Positions 1 through 7,718 of a stretch of 14,623 nucleotides of DNA are shown piece after piece. Positions within the stretch are counted from its first letter, which is position 1; each line of letters starts with the position of its first letter. This stretch comes from Candidatus Borrarchaeota archaeon (GTDB lineage Archaea; Asgardarchaeota; Sifarchaeia; Borrarchaeales; Borrarchaeaceae): the NCBI GenBank assembly GCA_016840645.1, contig JAEORY010000046.1, positions 1 to 14,623 on the forward strand, read 5' to 3'. A program made the translations under genes and the position numbers. The notes beneath the pieces are model-generated. The model made no database searches. It was not told the origin of the DNA and saw only the letters and a list, made by a program, of their open reading frames with translations.

Positions 1-226
1 GCGTATACCATCACAAAGTCACTATATTTAAATTCTTTTAATTTAAACAGCCTAAAACTGCCTACCTTCCAATTATTTTGATTTTTATGATTTATGAATC
101 CGATTGAAAATCTTTTTAAATGTGATGTTAGAGTAGAAAGGATATATCATTTTAACTTGCAATTTTATATGACGCATCTCCGCGACTATTGCAGGATGAA
201 ATCCAAGCATTTGGAGGATAGGATTT
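1..226 (+). promoter_or_regulatory. AT-rich leader and probable promoter of the aminotransferase gene
   Basis: No convincing gene is seen here. The stretch is strongly AT-rich. A TATA-like element (CTTTTTAAA, about 112-120) follows a purine-rich GAAAA at 106-110, which resembles an archaeal BRE plus TATA pair. A good Shine-Dalgarno GGAGG lies at 213-217, nine bases before the ATG at 227, and it fixes that start. If the TATA assignment is right, the transcript has a leader of roughly 80 bases. The promoter call is an inference from composition alone. Confidence 0.35.
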
Positions 227-1483
227 ATGAAATTTGCAGATTGGGCGTATAAAATACCAGAATCTGAAATCCGCCGTCTCCTGAGGTTCAACGTAAAATA
301 TTATTATGCGGGAGGCAAGCCAGGCGTACTTCCTACTGAAACTATAGCAAAAATCCTCATTAAAATCGGAAACGACCAAATTAAGAAAATTGAAGACGGA
401 TTTGAAGTGGAAGTCGCTGATGACTACAATTATGGAGTAACAGCGGGCACAGACTTTTTTAGAAAAACCCTTGCTGAAAGACTTCGTAGAGACGGAATTG
501 ATACTAATTGGGAACAGTTAATGATCACGACGGGATCTCAACAAGCAATTTATTTAGTTCTTGATACATTAATTGATCCTGGGGATGTCATAATTACGAC
601 TCGACCAGCATACTTAGGCTTCCTCGGGCCAGCTGGAAAACTTGGTGCGAATATTATTACTGTACCCACTGATTTGGATGGTATTGTCCCCGAATATGTT
701 GAGAAAGCCATCGAATTATCAGAGAAGGAAATTGGGAGAAAACCTAAAATGATTTACTTGGTTCCAGATGGAGATAATCCAAAAGGCACTAATCTCCCGG
801 CGAAACGCAGACAGGCCCTCTTTGATGTCGCAGAGGCACAAGATATCCTGATTATCGAGGATAACCCCTATAGAAACATTCATTTCAAAGGAGAAAAAGT
901 ATTTCCAATCAAGTCATTAGACAAAGAGAATCGAAGAGTTGTCTATATGGGAAGTTCCACTAAGGAAGCTATCGCCGCACGGGTTGGCTTCGCACTCGCA
1001 CCAGAAGAGCTAAGAGAAAATATGATAAAAGCAAAGGGCTTTTTAGATCTGTGTACACCGCTGATCATGCAAAGGATTTTGGACGAATATTACCGCAATT
1101 ACATTGATGACATGCTCCCGAAGATTAATTCAATTTATGAAGCTCGAGCAAAAGTAATGATTGAAGAAATGGATGCTACATTCCCTGCAGGAGAACGTAC
1201 AGATCCAAAGGGCGGCTTTTTCATATGGTGGGAATCTGAGAATAAGAACTTCAATGCAAAAGAGTTTCTAGAGAGAGTTGCTATGCCTAATGAAGTACTA
1301 TTTGTTCCTGGAGAGGCCTTCTATCCACTTGGTGGTATGGCATATATGCCAGACAGCAACTCTTTACAACCCACTGTAGCTGCAAAGCATGAGTTGAGAT
1401 TAAGCTATTCTTTCAAAGATGAAGAAAACATCCGAGAAGGTATTCCACTCCTTGGAAAGTTGCTAACTGAGGAAATTGGGTAA
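227..1483 (+). CDS. PLP-dependent class I/II aminotransferase (LysN/ARO8-like)
   Basis: A fold-type I pyridoxal-phosphate aminotransferase of 418 residues, the usual length for the family. Visible landmarks are the phosphate-binding TTGSQQAI (101-108), the PDGDNPKGTN segment with the substrate/PLP-contacting Asn184, the IIEDNPYR motif with Asp212 for the pyridine nitrogen, the Schiff-base lysine Lys246 in GSSTKEAIAARVGF, and the carboxylate-binding Arg391 in HELRLSYSF. The closest named group I recognise is the LysN / aromatic or 2-aminoadipate aminotransferase type, which moves an amino group between an amino acid and a 2-oxo acid in the cytoplasm. The substrate cannot be read from sequence. 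The active-site stretch is somewhat unusual: SSTKEA replaces the common SFSKTLAPG. The start is supported by GGAGG at 213-217. The gene appears to stand alone, since the next gene is on the other strand and broken by an insertion. Confidence 0.93.
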   Translation: MKFADWAYKIPESEIRRLLRFNVKYYYAGGKPGVLPTETIAKILIKIGNDQIKKIEDGFEVEVADDYNYGVTAGTDFFRKTLAERLRRDGIDTNWEQLMITTGSQQAIYLVLDTLIDPGDVIITTRPAYLGFLGPAGKLGANIITVPTDLDGIVPEYVEKAIELSEKEIGRKPKMIYLVPDGDNPKGTNLPAKRRQALFDVAEAQDILIIEDNPYRNIHFKGEKVFPIKSLDKENRRVVYMGSSTKEAIAARVGFALAPEELRENMIKAKGFLDLCTPLIMQRILDEYYRNYIDDMLPKINSIYEARAKVMIEEMDATFPAGERTDPKGGFFIWWESENKNFNAKEFLERVAMPNEVLFVPGEAFYPLGGMAYMPDSNSLQPTVAAKHELRLSYSFKDEENIREGIPLLGKLLTEEIG

Positions 1484-1488
1484 TATCT

Positions 1489-1512
1489 CTCCTTTCAATT
1501 CCTTTTTCTTGA
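1489..1512 (+). terminator. Possible T-rich terminator after the aminotransferase
   Basis: Pyrimidine-rich sequence with runs of T directly after the stop codon (CTCCTTTCAATTCCTTTTTC). Archaeal termination often uses oligo-T tracts without a hairpin. This is only compositional evidence. Confidence 0.3.
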
Positions 1513-1545
1513 GTTTATGTTTTCTATCTACCAAAATTTTCCTTT

Positions 1546-1592
1546 CTAGTCATGTTTTACCGTGATATCTTTCACTATAGCTTTACGATAAC
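1546..1592 (-). pseudogene. Left-side remainder of the interrupted YbaK-like gene
   Basis: Read on the minus strand from 1592, this continues in frame from the N-terminal fragment at 3300-3408 if the intervening element is removed, giving (S)YRKAIVKDITVKHD and then TAG at 1546-1548. The KAIVKDITVK stretch fits the place where YbaK-family proteins have a motif of the type IVKTLVVK. The frame after the TAG is full of stops, so the rest of the gene is lost or decayed. The joining position is inferred from frame continuity. Confidence 0.35.
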
Positions 1593-1604
1593 TAAGCAAG
1601 AAAG

Positions 1605-1625
1605 CACCACAGCTTCAGCGTGGTG
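1605..1625 (+). repeat. Left-end subterminal hairpin of the TnpB element
   Basis: CACCAC (1605-1610) and GTGGTG (1620-1625) form a perfect six-base stem around AGCTTCAGC. The loop differs from the right-end loop by one base. It is followed by ATGAA, a feature shared with the presumed left end of the element at 12622-13058. Such imperfect palindromes are what TnpA binds in single-stranded IS200/IS605 transposition. Confidence 0.75.
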
Positions 1626-1789
1626 ATGAATTGCGGTAGATGTGTATGTTCACTTTCATCAGGGGGTCTGTTAACATTTAATACTGGTGTGCCTCACATA
1701 TTGTGATGACTATCTAGTGGCAGGCAGCAAGGCAGGCAGGGAGAGCTACCTACACAACTAACACTTGTGGTAGAGTCACAGCTCAGACT

Positions 1790-1866
1790 ATGTTATCTGC
1801 TGCATTCGGAGGGATACTACGCACACTTGAAACAAAGGTGCATACTCCATTAGAGTACAGTCGATA
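1790..1866 (+). pseudogene. Decayed internal fragment of a tnpB gene
   Basis: This 77-base stretch aligns with 2921-2993 inside the intact tnpB. By hand, 42 of 48 bases match between 1801-1848 and 2932-2979. In translation it gives MLSAAFGGILRTLETKVHTP against ILSTALGGIIRTLETKVHIP of the intact protein, the segment just before the zinc ribbon. A four-base insertion near 1850 shifts the frame and a stop follows. It lies upstream of tnpB in the same orientation, inside the same element, so it is either a relic of an older insertion or an internal duplication. The rest of the leader, 1626-1789 and 1867-1985, shows no clear gene, and I do not see a convincing tnpA remnant in it. Confidence 0.7.
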
Positions 1867-2002
1867 ACATTGAGAGCGGTTGCATCATCTACGGCAGGCT
1901 GGAAATTAACACCTATAGAGTTGAACCATCCATACACTAGACGCCTGAAACCATCATCACCTCACTATCTTCAATCGACGACGAGGAGGAGGAGCACATC
2001 AT

Positions 2003-3289
2003 ATGATCGGTTCCAAAAATGAAGCCATCAAGGCCAGTTTGAAAGCCACCAAAGCGCGACGCATGCACCAGCGCTGCCGGGTGCTCATGGTCAAATTAGA
2101 CACGTCGCATCTTAATACAGAAACGCTACACCATCTAAGGATGCTGTTTCTGGAGGCCAAATGGCTGTACAACCATATCTTGGCCCAGCCTAATGTGTTT
2201 GAGGTAGACTATAAACTCTCAGCAGTACCTGTCAAAGTGAAAGACAGGTTTGAACTCCGTCACCTGAGCCAGTTATCCTCACATATGAAACAAAGTTTGA
2301 TTACGCGGACCAGGGATAATATCCGAGGGCTGGCACGCTTAAAAGAACACGGGCGAAACATTGGCCGCCTCAAATTCAAGAGTCGTGTCGATTCAATCCC
2401 CTTGAAACAATACGGAAATACCTACCGCATACTGAACGATAAGTATCTCAGAATCCAAGGCATCACACAACAACTACGGGTCAATGGCTTAGCACAAATT
2501 CCTCGTGGAAGTGAGCTGGCGAATGCCACCCTAATTCAGAGACATGGTGACTATTATGTGGCCATCACTACCTATCAGGTGAAGGAACAAAACACACGGC
2601 CGCCACCCGACAAAACGGTGGGCATTGATTTCGGTCTGAAAACACAATTGACCCTTTCAGACGGGATCGCGATCCGCTATTCGATCCCCCTAAGCCTCAG
2701 CAAACGCCTCAGAAAACTGCATCAGCAGTTAAGTAGACAACAGAAACGCAGCAACAACTGGTATCACACCAGACGCCAACTGGAAAAAGCCTATGCGACA
2801 CTCAATAATATCAAGACAGATATCAAGAACAAACTAGTCCACTATCTACAGGCGACCTATGGGATCGTCTGCTATCAGGATGAGAACCTCAAAGCTTGGC
2901 AACGCTTATGGGGTCGGAAAATCTTATCAACGGCACTCGGAGGGATCATACGCACACTTGAAACCAAGGTGCATATTCCGATTAAAGTCGATAGGTGGTT
3001 TCCTTCCACCAAAACCTGTTCGTGCTGCGGGAACATCCGGGAAATAGGATTAGATGAACGAGTCTATATCTGTCCAGTCTGTAGGTTAGTGATTGACAGA
3101 GACTTCAATTCAAGTGTTAATCTAGAACACGAAGGGTTAAAACAACAAGTTGTACCTACGGGACGTAGGGATGTTAAGCCTGTGGAGACTGAATCCTCTA
3201 CTATGGCATCGCTGGAATACTTAAATGGTATTCCCTATGTGATAGCAAGTTCGGTCGTCGAAGCAGGAAGCCTCACAGCTTTAGCGTGA
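2003..3289 (+). CDS. tnpB: TnpB RNA-guided nuclease (OrfB family, IS200/IS605)
   Basis: A 428-residue TnpB, within the family's range of roughly 350-500. TnpB proteins use a guide RNA made from the transposon's right end to cut DNA at the emptied donor site. The RuvC-like active site looks complete: Asp209 in VGIDFG (RuvC-I), Glu294 in YQDENLKAW (RuvC-II) and Asp365/Asp367 in IDRDFNSS (RuvC-III). The zinc ribbon is formed by TCSCCG (Cys339/Cys342) and CPVC (Cys357/Cys360). The N-terminal 200 residues are the basic RNA/DNA-binding part. The start is marked by a strong GAGGAGGAGGAG (1983-1994) eight bases before the ATG. The last ~130 bases also encode the guide-RNA scaffold and right-end hairpin, and the stop codon sits inside that hairpin. 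The protein appears intact and may well be active. Confidence 0.93.
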   Translation: MIGSKNEAIKASLKATKARRMHQRCRVLMVKLDTSHLNTETLHHLRMLFLEAKWLYNHILAQPNVFEVDYKLSAVPVKVKDRFELRHLSQLSSHMKQSLITRTRDNIRGLARLKEHGRNIGRLKFKSRVDSIPLKQYGNTYRILNDKYLRIQGITQQLRVNGLAQIPRGSELANATLIQRHGDYYVAITTYQVKEQNTRPPPDKTVGIDFGLKTQLTLSDGIAIRYSIPLSLSKRLRKLHQQLSRQQKRSNNWYHTRRQLEKAYATLNNIKTDIKNKLVHYLQATYGIVCYQDENLKAWQRLWGRKILSTALGGIIRTLETKVHIPIKVDRWFPSTKTCSCCGNIREIGLDERVYICPVCRLVIDRDFNSSVNLEHEGLKQQVVPTGRRDVKPVETESSTMASLEYLNGIPYVIASSVVEAGSLTALA

Positions 3290-3315
3290 GGTAGTTCACT
3301 GAGTGAGACTCCAAG
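3155..3315 (+). ncRNA. Predicted TnpB guide RNA (omega/reRNA) with flank-derived guide
   Basis: TnpB guide RNAs come from the 3' end of tnpB and run past the right end into the flank. Here the region starts with a hairpin, CCTACG-GGA-CGTAGG (3155-3169), ends in the right-end hairpin (3271-3291) and TTCAC (3295-3299). The guide would then be the flank from 3300 on (TGAGTGAGACTCCAAG). That is YbaK-like gene sequence, so the RNA would direct TnpB back to the uninterrupted allele. The 5' limit and guide length are inferred from the family, not seen. Confidence 0.55.
3271..3291 (+). repeat. Right-end subterminal hairpin of the TnpB element
   Basis: CCTCAC (3271-3276) pairs with GTGAGG (3286-3291) around AGCTTTAGC. 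It overlaps the tnpB stop codon and is preceded by GGAAG. The element tip TTCAC follows four bases further on. The same GGAAGCC-hairpin-GG...TCAC layout occurs at the 12622 end of the orphan element. Confidence 0.75.
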
Positions 3316-3408
3316 AGATTTAGCAGCAGCTTCAGCTGTATGTGTCTCCTTTTTTTCGAAGAATTCGAATTCTATTTCTGCGCGTATTAGATAGGCTTTT
3401 AGGTTCAT
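3298..3408 (-). pseudogene. 5' fragment of a YbaK/ProX-type aminoacyl-tRNA deacylase gene, cut by the TnpB element
   Basis: Reading the minus strand from ATG at 3408-3406 gives 37 residues up to the element. They contain LKAYLIRAEIEFEFFE, then KKETHTAEAAAKSLGVSLS. The pattern of an N-terminal helix, a mixed strand, a THTAEAAAKSLGV segment and then a break is characteristic of YbaK/EbsC/ProX domains, which hydrolyse mischarged tRNAs such as Ala- or Cys-tRNA(Pro). A complete domain has about 150 residues, so most is missing. The frame runs on into the TnpB element for some codons and then stops, so any product would be a short hybrid. The part on the other side of the element (1546-1592) continues in frame but ends early, so the gene may have been decaying before or after the insertion. 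The family call rests on a short segment. Confidence 0.5.
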
Positions 3409-3534
3409 TTTAAATACCTAGGCATTCTGCAATGTAAGATTTTGATCACTTTTGAAATTTCTCCTTTTAAATACTTAGACATCAAACTCAGATAGTGTTT
3501 TATTTAAAAAAATGAATATGTCATAAACAGTAGA

Positions 3535-3544
3535 TTTTTTTATT
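3535..3544 (+). promoter_or_regulatory. Possible TATA element upstream of the first glycosyltransferase
   Basis: A run of T followed by ATTG (TTTTTTATTG) lies about 30 bases before the GTG at 3574, a spacing that would give a very short leader. A second AT-rich candidate, TTTATTTAAA, lies near 3499-3508. Both are compositional guesses. Confidence 0.25.
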
Positions 3545-3573
3545 GTAATATTCAAAATTGAACTCAATTCAGC

Positions 3574-5385
3574 GTGGGGGAACTTACTTTAAGACGTGAG
3601 TCATTGAAAAAAAAATACAAGTTGAAAAAAGAGTTCAAGTTAATAATCGTGTTAAAGAACAAAGAATATATTGCTATCACACTTATTTTAGCTTTAGCTT
3701 TTGTATTGAGACTTTACGGCGTCTTAGCGTATCTTCAGTTAGTGCCTAGCGGCATAAATCCTTTAGCAGAGCTCCAAGGAAGAAATTTCCGTGAAGCCAC
3801 TTACGGTATGGCTGCCTGGAGGATAGTTGACGGTGATATACCTTACCGCGATTTTTATCATGCCCAAGCTCCACTTTCACCCTTTTTGCTTGCGTCTGTT
3901 TTCCTCATATTTGGAGTTGGCATCGTTCAAGCAAGGTTATTTTTAGCTGTTTTCACGACTTTTACGACTTTCGTGATCTTTCTGGCCGGAAAAAGAATTA
4001 ACTGCAAGACAGGCTTACTTGGAAGTTTGGTCTTTGCAATAACTCCAACATCAATTCTATATGGCATGTTTGCTTTAAATGATTTTATCGCTATGACGTT
4101 CTGTGTAATAGGCTATTTTTTTCTCACATCAACCATTATGGGCTATAAAGATAAAAGAGACGTCATTACTGAAAGAAATAGCTTAATTTTAGCTGGACTT
4201 TTTGTAAGTTGTGGAGTAATGGTCAAAATCATAGTTGTTCCAATAATCCTCGCCTTTATTGTTATTCTGACTGTAGAAGGACGACTTGCCGAAGTTGAAA
4301 TAAACGATCAGATAAAAAATTTGTTTTTACTCATTATTGGATTCATAATTCCTCTTTTAATTGTGGTTTCGCCCTTTTACTTAATGTTCAGTAATGAATT
4401 TACACAACAAGTGGTGGGACAACATTTATCGAAAGGCTCAATAGCATTGGGATGGAATTGGAGAGCACTTGTGAAATATTTGATCCTAGAAAATCTCTAT
4501 TTTTTCATTTTCTTTTTAATAGGTGTTATTTTCGCAGCACGGAAATCATATGGAAGAGGATTACTCATATGTATTCTTTTCATGGTCTTTGCTGTACTTT
4601 TCTCCGTTCCACGACCTTATCGTAATTACTACCAAATGAACATCCTGTTTATGGCTATGGTCTGCGGTTTCTTTCCCTTACCCAATTTCAAAGCATTAAC
4701 TTTTAAATCAATGATGTTGAATTTTGTTGTCATTTTGAATTTGTTTTTATATAAAATATTTCGTTATTCGAATTTTAATGTAGTAAGAGTAGCTTATTTT
4801 GATCATTATTTGTCAAAAGTAGCCCTTACAGCAACTTTAATTGCCTTAATCGCCCTTTTCGCAATTTTAATCAAAGAAAAGCAATTTTCTGAATTTAGAA
4901 TTAACGATCATGTCAAAATTGCGTTTTCTTCCCCTTACCAGATTTTAAAAAGCCTAAAATCCATTCTTAATAAGGATATATCAAAGTTAGTCGTTGCATC
5001 CGCCTTAATTTTAATAATCGCGACAACTGGTGTTTCATATCCCAGTTTTTCTGAAAGTGAAAAGAAAACTATAGAATGGATTGAAGCAAACACGGCCCCT
5101 GATGATTATGTTCTTGCTGATGACTTGAAAATCAATTTTCGGGCAAAAAGGAGAAGCCCGTTTGCCGAAATTTCAATCGATCGCACATTAATTGGCGAAC
5201 TTACTGGAGAAATGTTTATTGAAGCATGCTATGAATATGATATCAGAGTTGTTGTAAACACTGAACGATTGTTTGGAAACTATGATACCTATAATGTTTT
5301 CCTAGAGTTTCTTGAGGATAACTATGTCCCAATAAACGAAGGATATACAATCTACATACGTACAGCTCCTCTTATTGTAAGGTGA
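3574..5385 (+). CDS. GT39/PMT-like polytopic membrane glycosyltransferase, copy 1
   Basis: A 603-residue GT-C-fold protein, first of three paralogues. Such enzymes transfer sugars from polyprenyl-phosphate carriers on the outer face of the membrane. The first membrane helix (about 30-48) is followed by the outside loop NFREATYGMAAWRIVDGDIPYRDFYHAQ, where the acidic residue in FREA is the best catalytic candidate and the PYRDF...HAQAP pattern matches PMT_2-type proteins. About ten more hydrophobic segments follow, ending with one near 475-493. A soluble C-terminal domain of about 105 residues starts at SESEKKTIEWI and contains KINFRAKRRSPFAEIS. Compared with the other copies it has a basic N-terminal extension and roughly 14 extra residues in the first outside loop. 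The GTG at 3574 has no Shine-Dalgarno. An in-frame GTG at 3649 would give an N-terminus aligned with copy 3, so the start is uncertain. Confidence 0.85.
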   Translation: MGELTLRRESLKKKYKLKKEFKLIIVLKNKEYIAITLILALAFVLRLYGVLAYLQLVPSGINPLAELQGRNFREATYGMAAWRIVDGDIPYRDFYHAQAPLSPFLLASVFLIFGVGIVQARLFLAVFTTFTTFVIFLAGKRINCKTGLLGSLVFAITPTSILYGMFALNDFIAMTFCVIGYFFLTSTIMGYKDKRDVITERNSLILAGLFVSCGVMVKIIVVPIILAFIVILTVEGRLAEVEINDQIKNLFLLIIGFIIPLLIVVSPFYLMFSNEFTQQVVGQHLSKGSIALGWNWRALVKYLILENLYFFIFFLIGVIFAARKSYGRGLLICILFMVFAVLFSVPRPYRNYYQMNILFMAMVCGFFPLPNFKALTFKSMMLNFVVILNLFLYKIFRYSNFNVVRVAYFDHYLSKVALTATLIALIALFAILIKEKQFSEFRINDHVKIAFSSPYQILKSLKSILNKDISKLVVASALILIIATTGVSYPSFSESEKKTIEWIEANTAPDDYVLADDLKINFRAKRRSPFAEISIDRTLIGELTGEMFIEACYEYDIRVVVNTERLFGNYDTYNVFLEFLEDNYVPINEGYTIYIRTAPLIVR

Positions 5386-5523
5386 TAGTTCCCACCAAAA
5401 ACCTTTATCGAATAGCATGATATCAAACACGTCAATATAAGATAACTTTATTTTCGAAAAGACTATCGGTTTTCACTACTGAATTAAAATCGATATCCAA
5501 AGAGTAAATTCAAAGAAGAGAAT

Positions 5524-5571
5524 CTTATGTGGGCAAGTGGGCTAATGAAAAAAGAACATGTTATTCTTGTA
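5524..5571 (+). pseudogene. Start of a fourth glycosyltransferase copy, truncated after about nine codons
   Basis: ATGAAAAAAGAACATGTTATT at 5545-5565 matches the first codons of copy 3 (9994 onward) at all but one base, giving MKKEHVIL against MKKEHIIL. The leader is also alike: GTGGGCTAATG here and GTGAGTTAATG before copy 3, with AAATTCAAA further upstream in both. Similarity stops abruptly near 5571, and the tail of the opposing glycosidase gene begins at 5586. I read it as the leader and first codons of a lost paralogue, with the breakpoint at about 5572-5585. An open frame continues to 5721 but only as antisense of the glycosidase gene. Confidence 0.7.
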
Positions 5572-5585
5572 TCACATTCTCGTAG

Positions 5586-7718
5586 TCAGCAAAATTCGCG
5601 AATAATCTCTTGTGTTATTATAGGCTTAGTGATATCACTTGTAAGAACGCAGGGATATACATTTACCCTGTTTGCGAGTTCTAAGCCATCTTCCATTGCG
5701 CCGAAGTATATCACAAACTGATAAGTAATGGGGAGGGTTGTTTTTTCTTCTTTAAAATGTATAGAAGTAGTAGTTACTCTTATAGGGGCATGTCTAGTAG
5801 AACATATATTAATTATGCTCGTGTTTTTACCAATATAGATCCACCCATTCGCAGTTATGATGTGAGGTTTCTGTCTACTAAATTTTTCTAAGTTCATACT
5901 GTTATTATGATTATTAGAGGCAAGAGGGCTGTAAACAGGTCCATCGAATATTTCAAAGACAATTGTGCCCCTCTCATGTTTTGTTGGATCTATTGTGATT
6001 TCAAGCAAGTATAGGTTATTAGAGTTAATTATTTTATAGCATACATACGTATATTTTCTATAAAACACGTTAAAGGTTATTGGAGGATCGGATTCCTCCC
6101 ACATAACCTGGGGTAAGGTTCTAGTGATTTCCAATTTTTCTGTATTAATTATTGTATTAGAATGTAGATACCAATTTACTTCATTTTTTGGTGAGTTCAT
6201 ATAAAGTTCATTTCTAATTCTGTTTACAGTTCTTTCACATAACGAGCTGACATTCATTGCCTTTTCAATTGAATAGTCTACTTCAACCTTCCTTGGTTGC
6301 CATCCCGTTGAATCAGTTACTTCTGCCAGCAATAATTCCTTCCATTGTTCTCTTACTATCTTCTTTTCATCTTCAACGGCAAAACCCCTTTTTTCGGCAA
6401 CGTCAATTATTGTCTCTAATGCCAAAAGGCTGGTTCTTGCCTTGTATCTAAGAGTATTGATATACGTATCTCGTTCCCATTCGAGAACTTTTTGTCCTGT
6501 CCATCTCCACACATTGCCTTGAGTAGTACAAGGTATCTCATCAAGTTCATGAGTTCCTAAGTCCTTTTCCAGCGTGGTGTAAACTAACTCTGATATTGTC
6601 AGAAATTTATAACCTTCATTCTTAAACCTGTTGAGCCGTCTCTCGAAACGTGCTTGTTGATCGGCATCGTATTCAAAATTCCTTTCGTTGCCTTGCGTAT
6701 TCACAGCTTCACCGTCATGGTGATGTGCCCACTTGTAACATAGTGTTCTGGTGTCATTGTGTTCGTCAAGTATTGTTGCTTCACCGTCTAATACGACATA
6801 AACTGATTTTCCGTTCCTCTCCGTCTCCCATACACATGTTTTTTGGTAATGGTTTTCCTCTTCTTGAGTGTCAGTGTATTTTCTAAAAGAACTCTCCCTA
6901 CCAACAAAAATATTATAATTGTAATCTCTCATAATTTCCGGCAGTAAAGGAGACCATTGCCATTCTTGTGTGCCAAAAACATTGCTTCGCCTTATTCCAT
7001 TTACCTCTAGTATACCATCTGAGATTTCTATTGATTTCCTTAAGTCTAGTTCTGGGTAGGCTATGAAAAATTGATCTGAGTAATGAGTAACTATCAATTC
7101 CATTTGGCCGCGTCTTGTGAGATCTTGTATCATTTGTAATAGGTCAGGGTAATCTTGTGCTATTTTTTCGATTGCATATCCTTGAATCTCGAAGGAAAAT
7201 TTGTATTCTTCATTCTTATAGTAGAATTTAAGTAAATTGCGTATTGAGCCGTTGATTATATTATGTTCGCTGTTCTTGTCTCCACATCTAAATTGAATAT
7301 TGAAATGATAATAGGTTACGATGAATTGTGTATTTTGCTTGTATGATTTGACTTGACCTATTGTAATCGAATCACCAAGAAACTCTTCACCGTTTATCAC
7401 ATAATACAGAGAGAATTTATGGTTTCCTCCTTTTGATAATATGTGACGGAATTCAATTTTTTGGTTATCAGAAGGATTGAACATAATTGTTTTCTGGAAA
7501 ATAATAGTGTCAATTTTATCATTGATCTTCTCTTTAACTAATACAGTTACGGAAATGCGGTTAATTCCAATATTTGAAATGCTTGCAAAGAAATCAATAG
7601 GATCTCCTACGCACGGCTCACCATTGTATTCAGCTCTGAAATCGTTAATTTTTACATTAAATCCTTTTTTACTAGTAAAATGTATTACAGAAATTGAAAG
7701 ACCTGATAGTATTAGCAA
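5586..7718 (-). CDS. Secreted GH57-like glycoside hydrolase/transferase with N-terminal Ig-like domain
   Basis: A 710-residue protein from a TTG start at 7718. A hydrophobic segment at the N-terminus, residues 1-13, looks like a signal peptide or anchor. Residues ~20-120 look like a beta-sandwich (CARDB-type) domain. The central part (~130-380) has a GH57/GH38-type barrel order: YYHFNIQF (HxP-type region), RRGQMELIVTHYSDQF (GQxE region), GTQEWQWSPLLPEIMRDYNY with Glu252 as candidate nucleophile, and HHHDGEAVN with Asp335 as candidate acid/base, then the usual FLTISELV end. The remaining ~300 residues are a helical and then beta-rich C-terminal part. GH57 enzymes act on alpha-linked glucans and related sugars; the substrate here is unknown. 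In-frame sequence KKNKAILL lies just upstream of TTG but is cut by a TAA next to a run of ten A's. One more A would extend the gene to an ATG at 7783. It is the only gene on this strand among the glycosyltransferases. Confidence 0.72.
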   Translation of the reverse strand: MLILSGLSISVIHFTSKKGFNVKINDFRAEYNGEPCVGDPIDFFASISNIGINRISVTVLVKEKINDKIDTIIFQKTIMFNPSDNQKIEFRHILSKGGNHKFSLYYVINGEEFLGDSITIGQVKSYKQNTQFIVTYYHFNIQFRCGDKNSEHNIINGSIRNLLKFYYKNEEYKFSFEIQGYAIEKIAQDYPDLLQMIQDLTRRGQMELIVTHYSDQFFIAYPELDLRKSIEISDGILEVNGIRRSNVFGTQEWQWSPLLPEIMRDYNYNIFVGRESSFRKYTDTQEEENHYQKTCVWETERNGKSVYVVLDGEATILDEHNDTRTLCYKWAHHHDGEAVNTQGNERNFEYDADQQARFERRLNRFKNEGYKFLTISELVYTTLEKDLGTHELDEIPCTTQGNVWRWTGQKVLEWERDTYINTLRYKARTSLLALETIIDVAEKRGFAVEDEKKIVREQWKELLLAEVTDSTGWQPRKVEVDYSIEKAMNVSSLCERTVNRIRNELYMNSPKNEVNWYLHSNTIINTEKLEITRTLPQVMWEESDPPITFNVFYRKYTYVCYKIINSNNLYLLEITIDPTKHERGTIVFEIFDGPVYSPLASNNHNNSMNLEKFSRQKPHIITANGWIYIGKNTSIINICSTRHAPIRVTTTSIHFKEEKTTLPITYQFVIYFGAMEDGLELANRVNVYPCVLTSDITKPIITQEIIREFC

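Larger units (their letters stand above)
1593..3299 (+). mobile_element. TnpB-only IS200/IS605-type element
   Basis: An element of about 1.7 kb carrying tnpB but no tnpA transposase. Each end has a subterminal hairpin of the same design: CACCAC/GTGGTG with a nine-base loop at 1605-1625, and CCTCAC/GTGAGG with an almost identical loop at 3271-3291. The right end finishes in TTCAC (3295-3299). Removing 1593-3299 rejoins a minus-strand reading frame without a target duplication, as expected for this family; the exact join is ambiguous by a base or two. It is visibly more GC-rich than the flanking DNA. Mobilisation would need a TnpA supplied from elsewhere. The five bases just before the left end are ATAAC, the candidate TAM. 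Confidence 0.75.

Noticed and set aside
1877..1894. Short match (RLHHLR) to the tnpB N-terminus (TLHHLR) downstream of the tnpB relic
   Set aside because: Six residues only; flanking bases do not align well enough to claim a second relic.
5527..5721. 64-residue plus-strand ORF after glycosyltransferase copy 1
   Set aside because: Only its first codons match anything (the lost paralogue); the remainder is antisense of the glycosidase gene.
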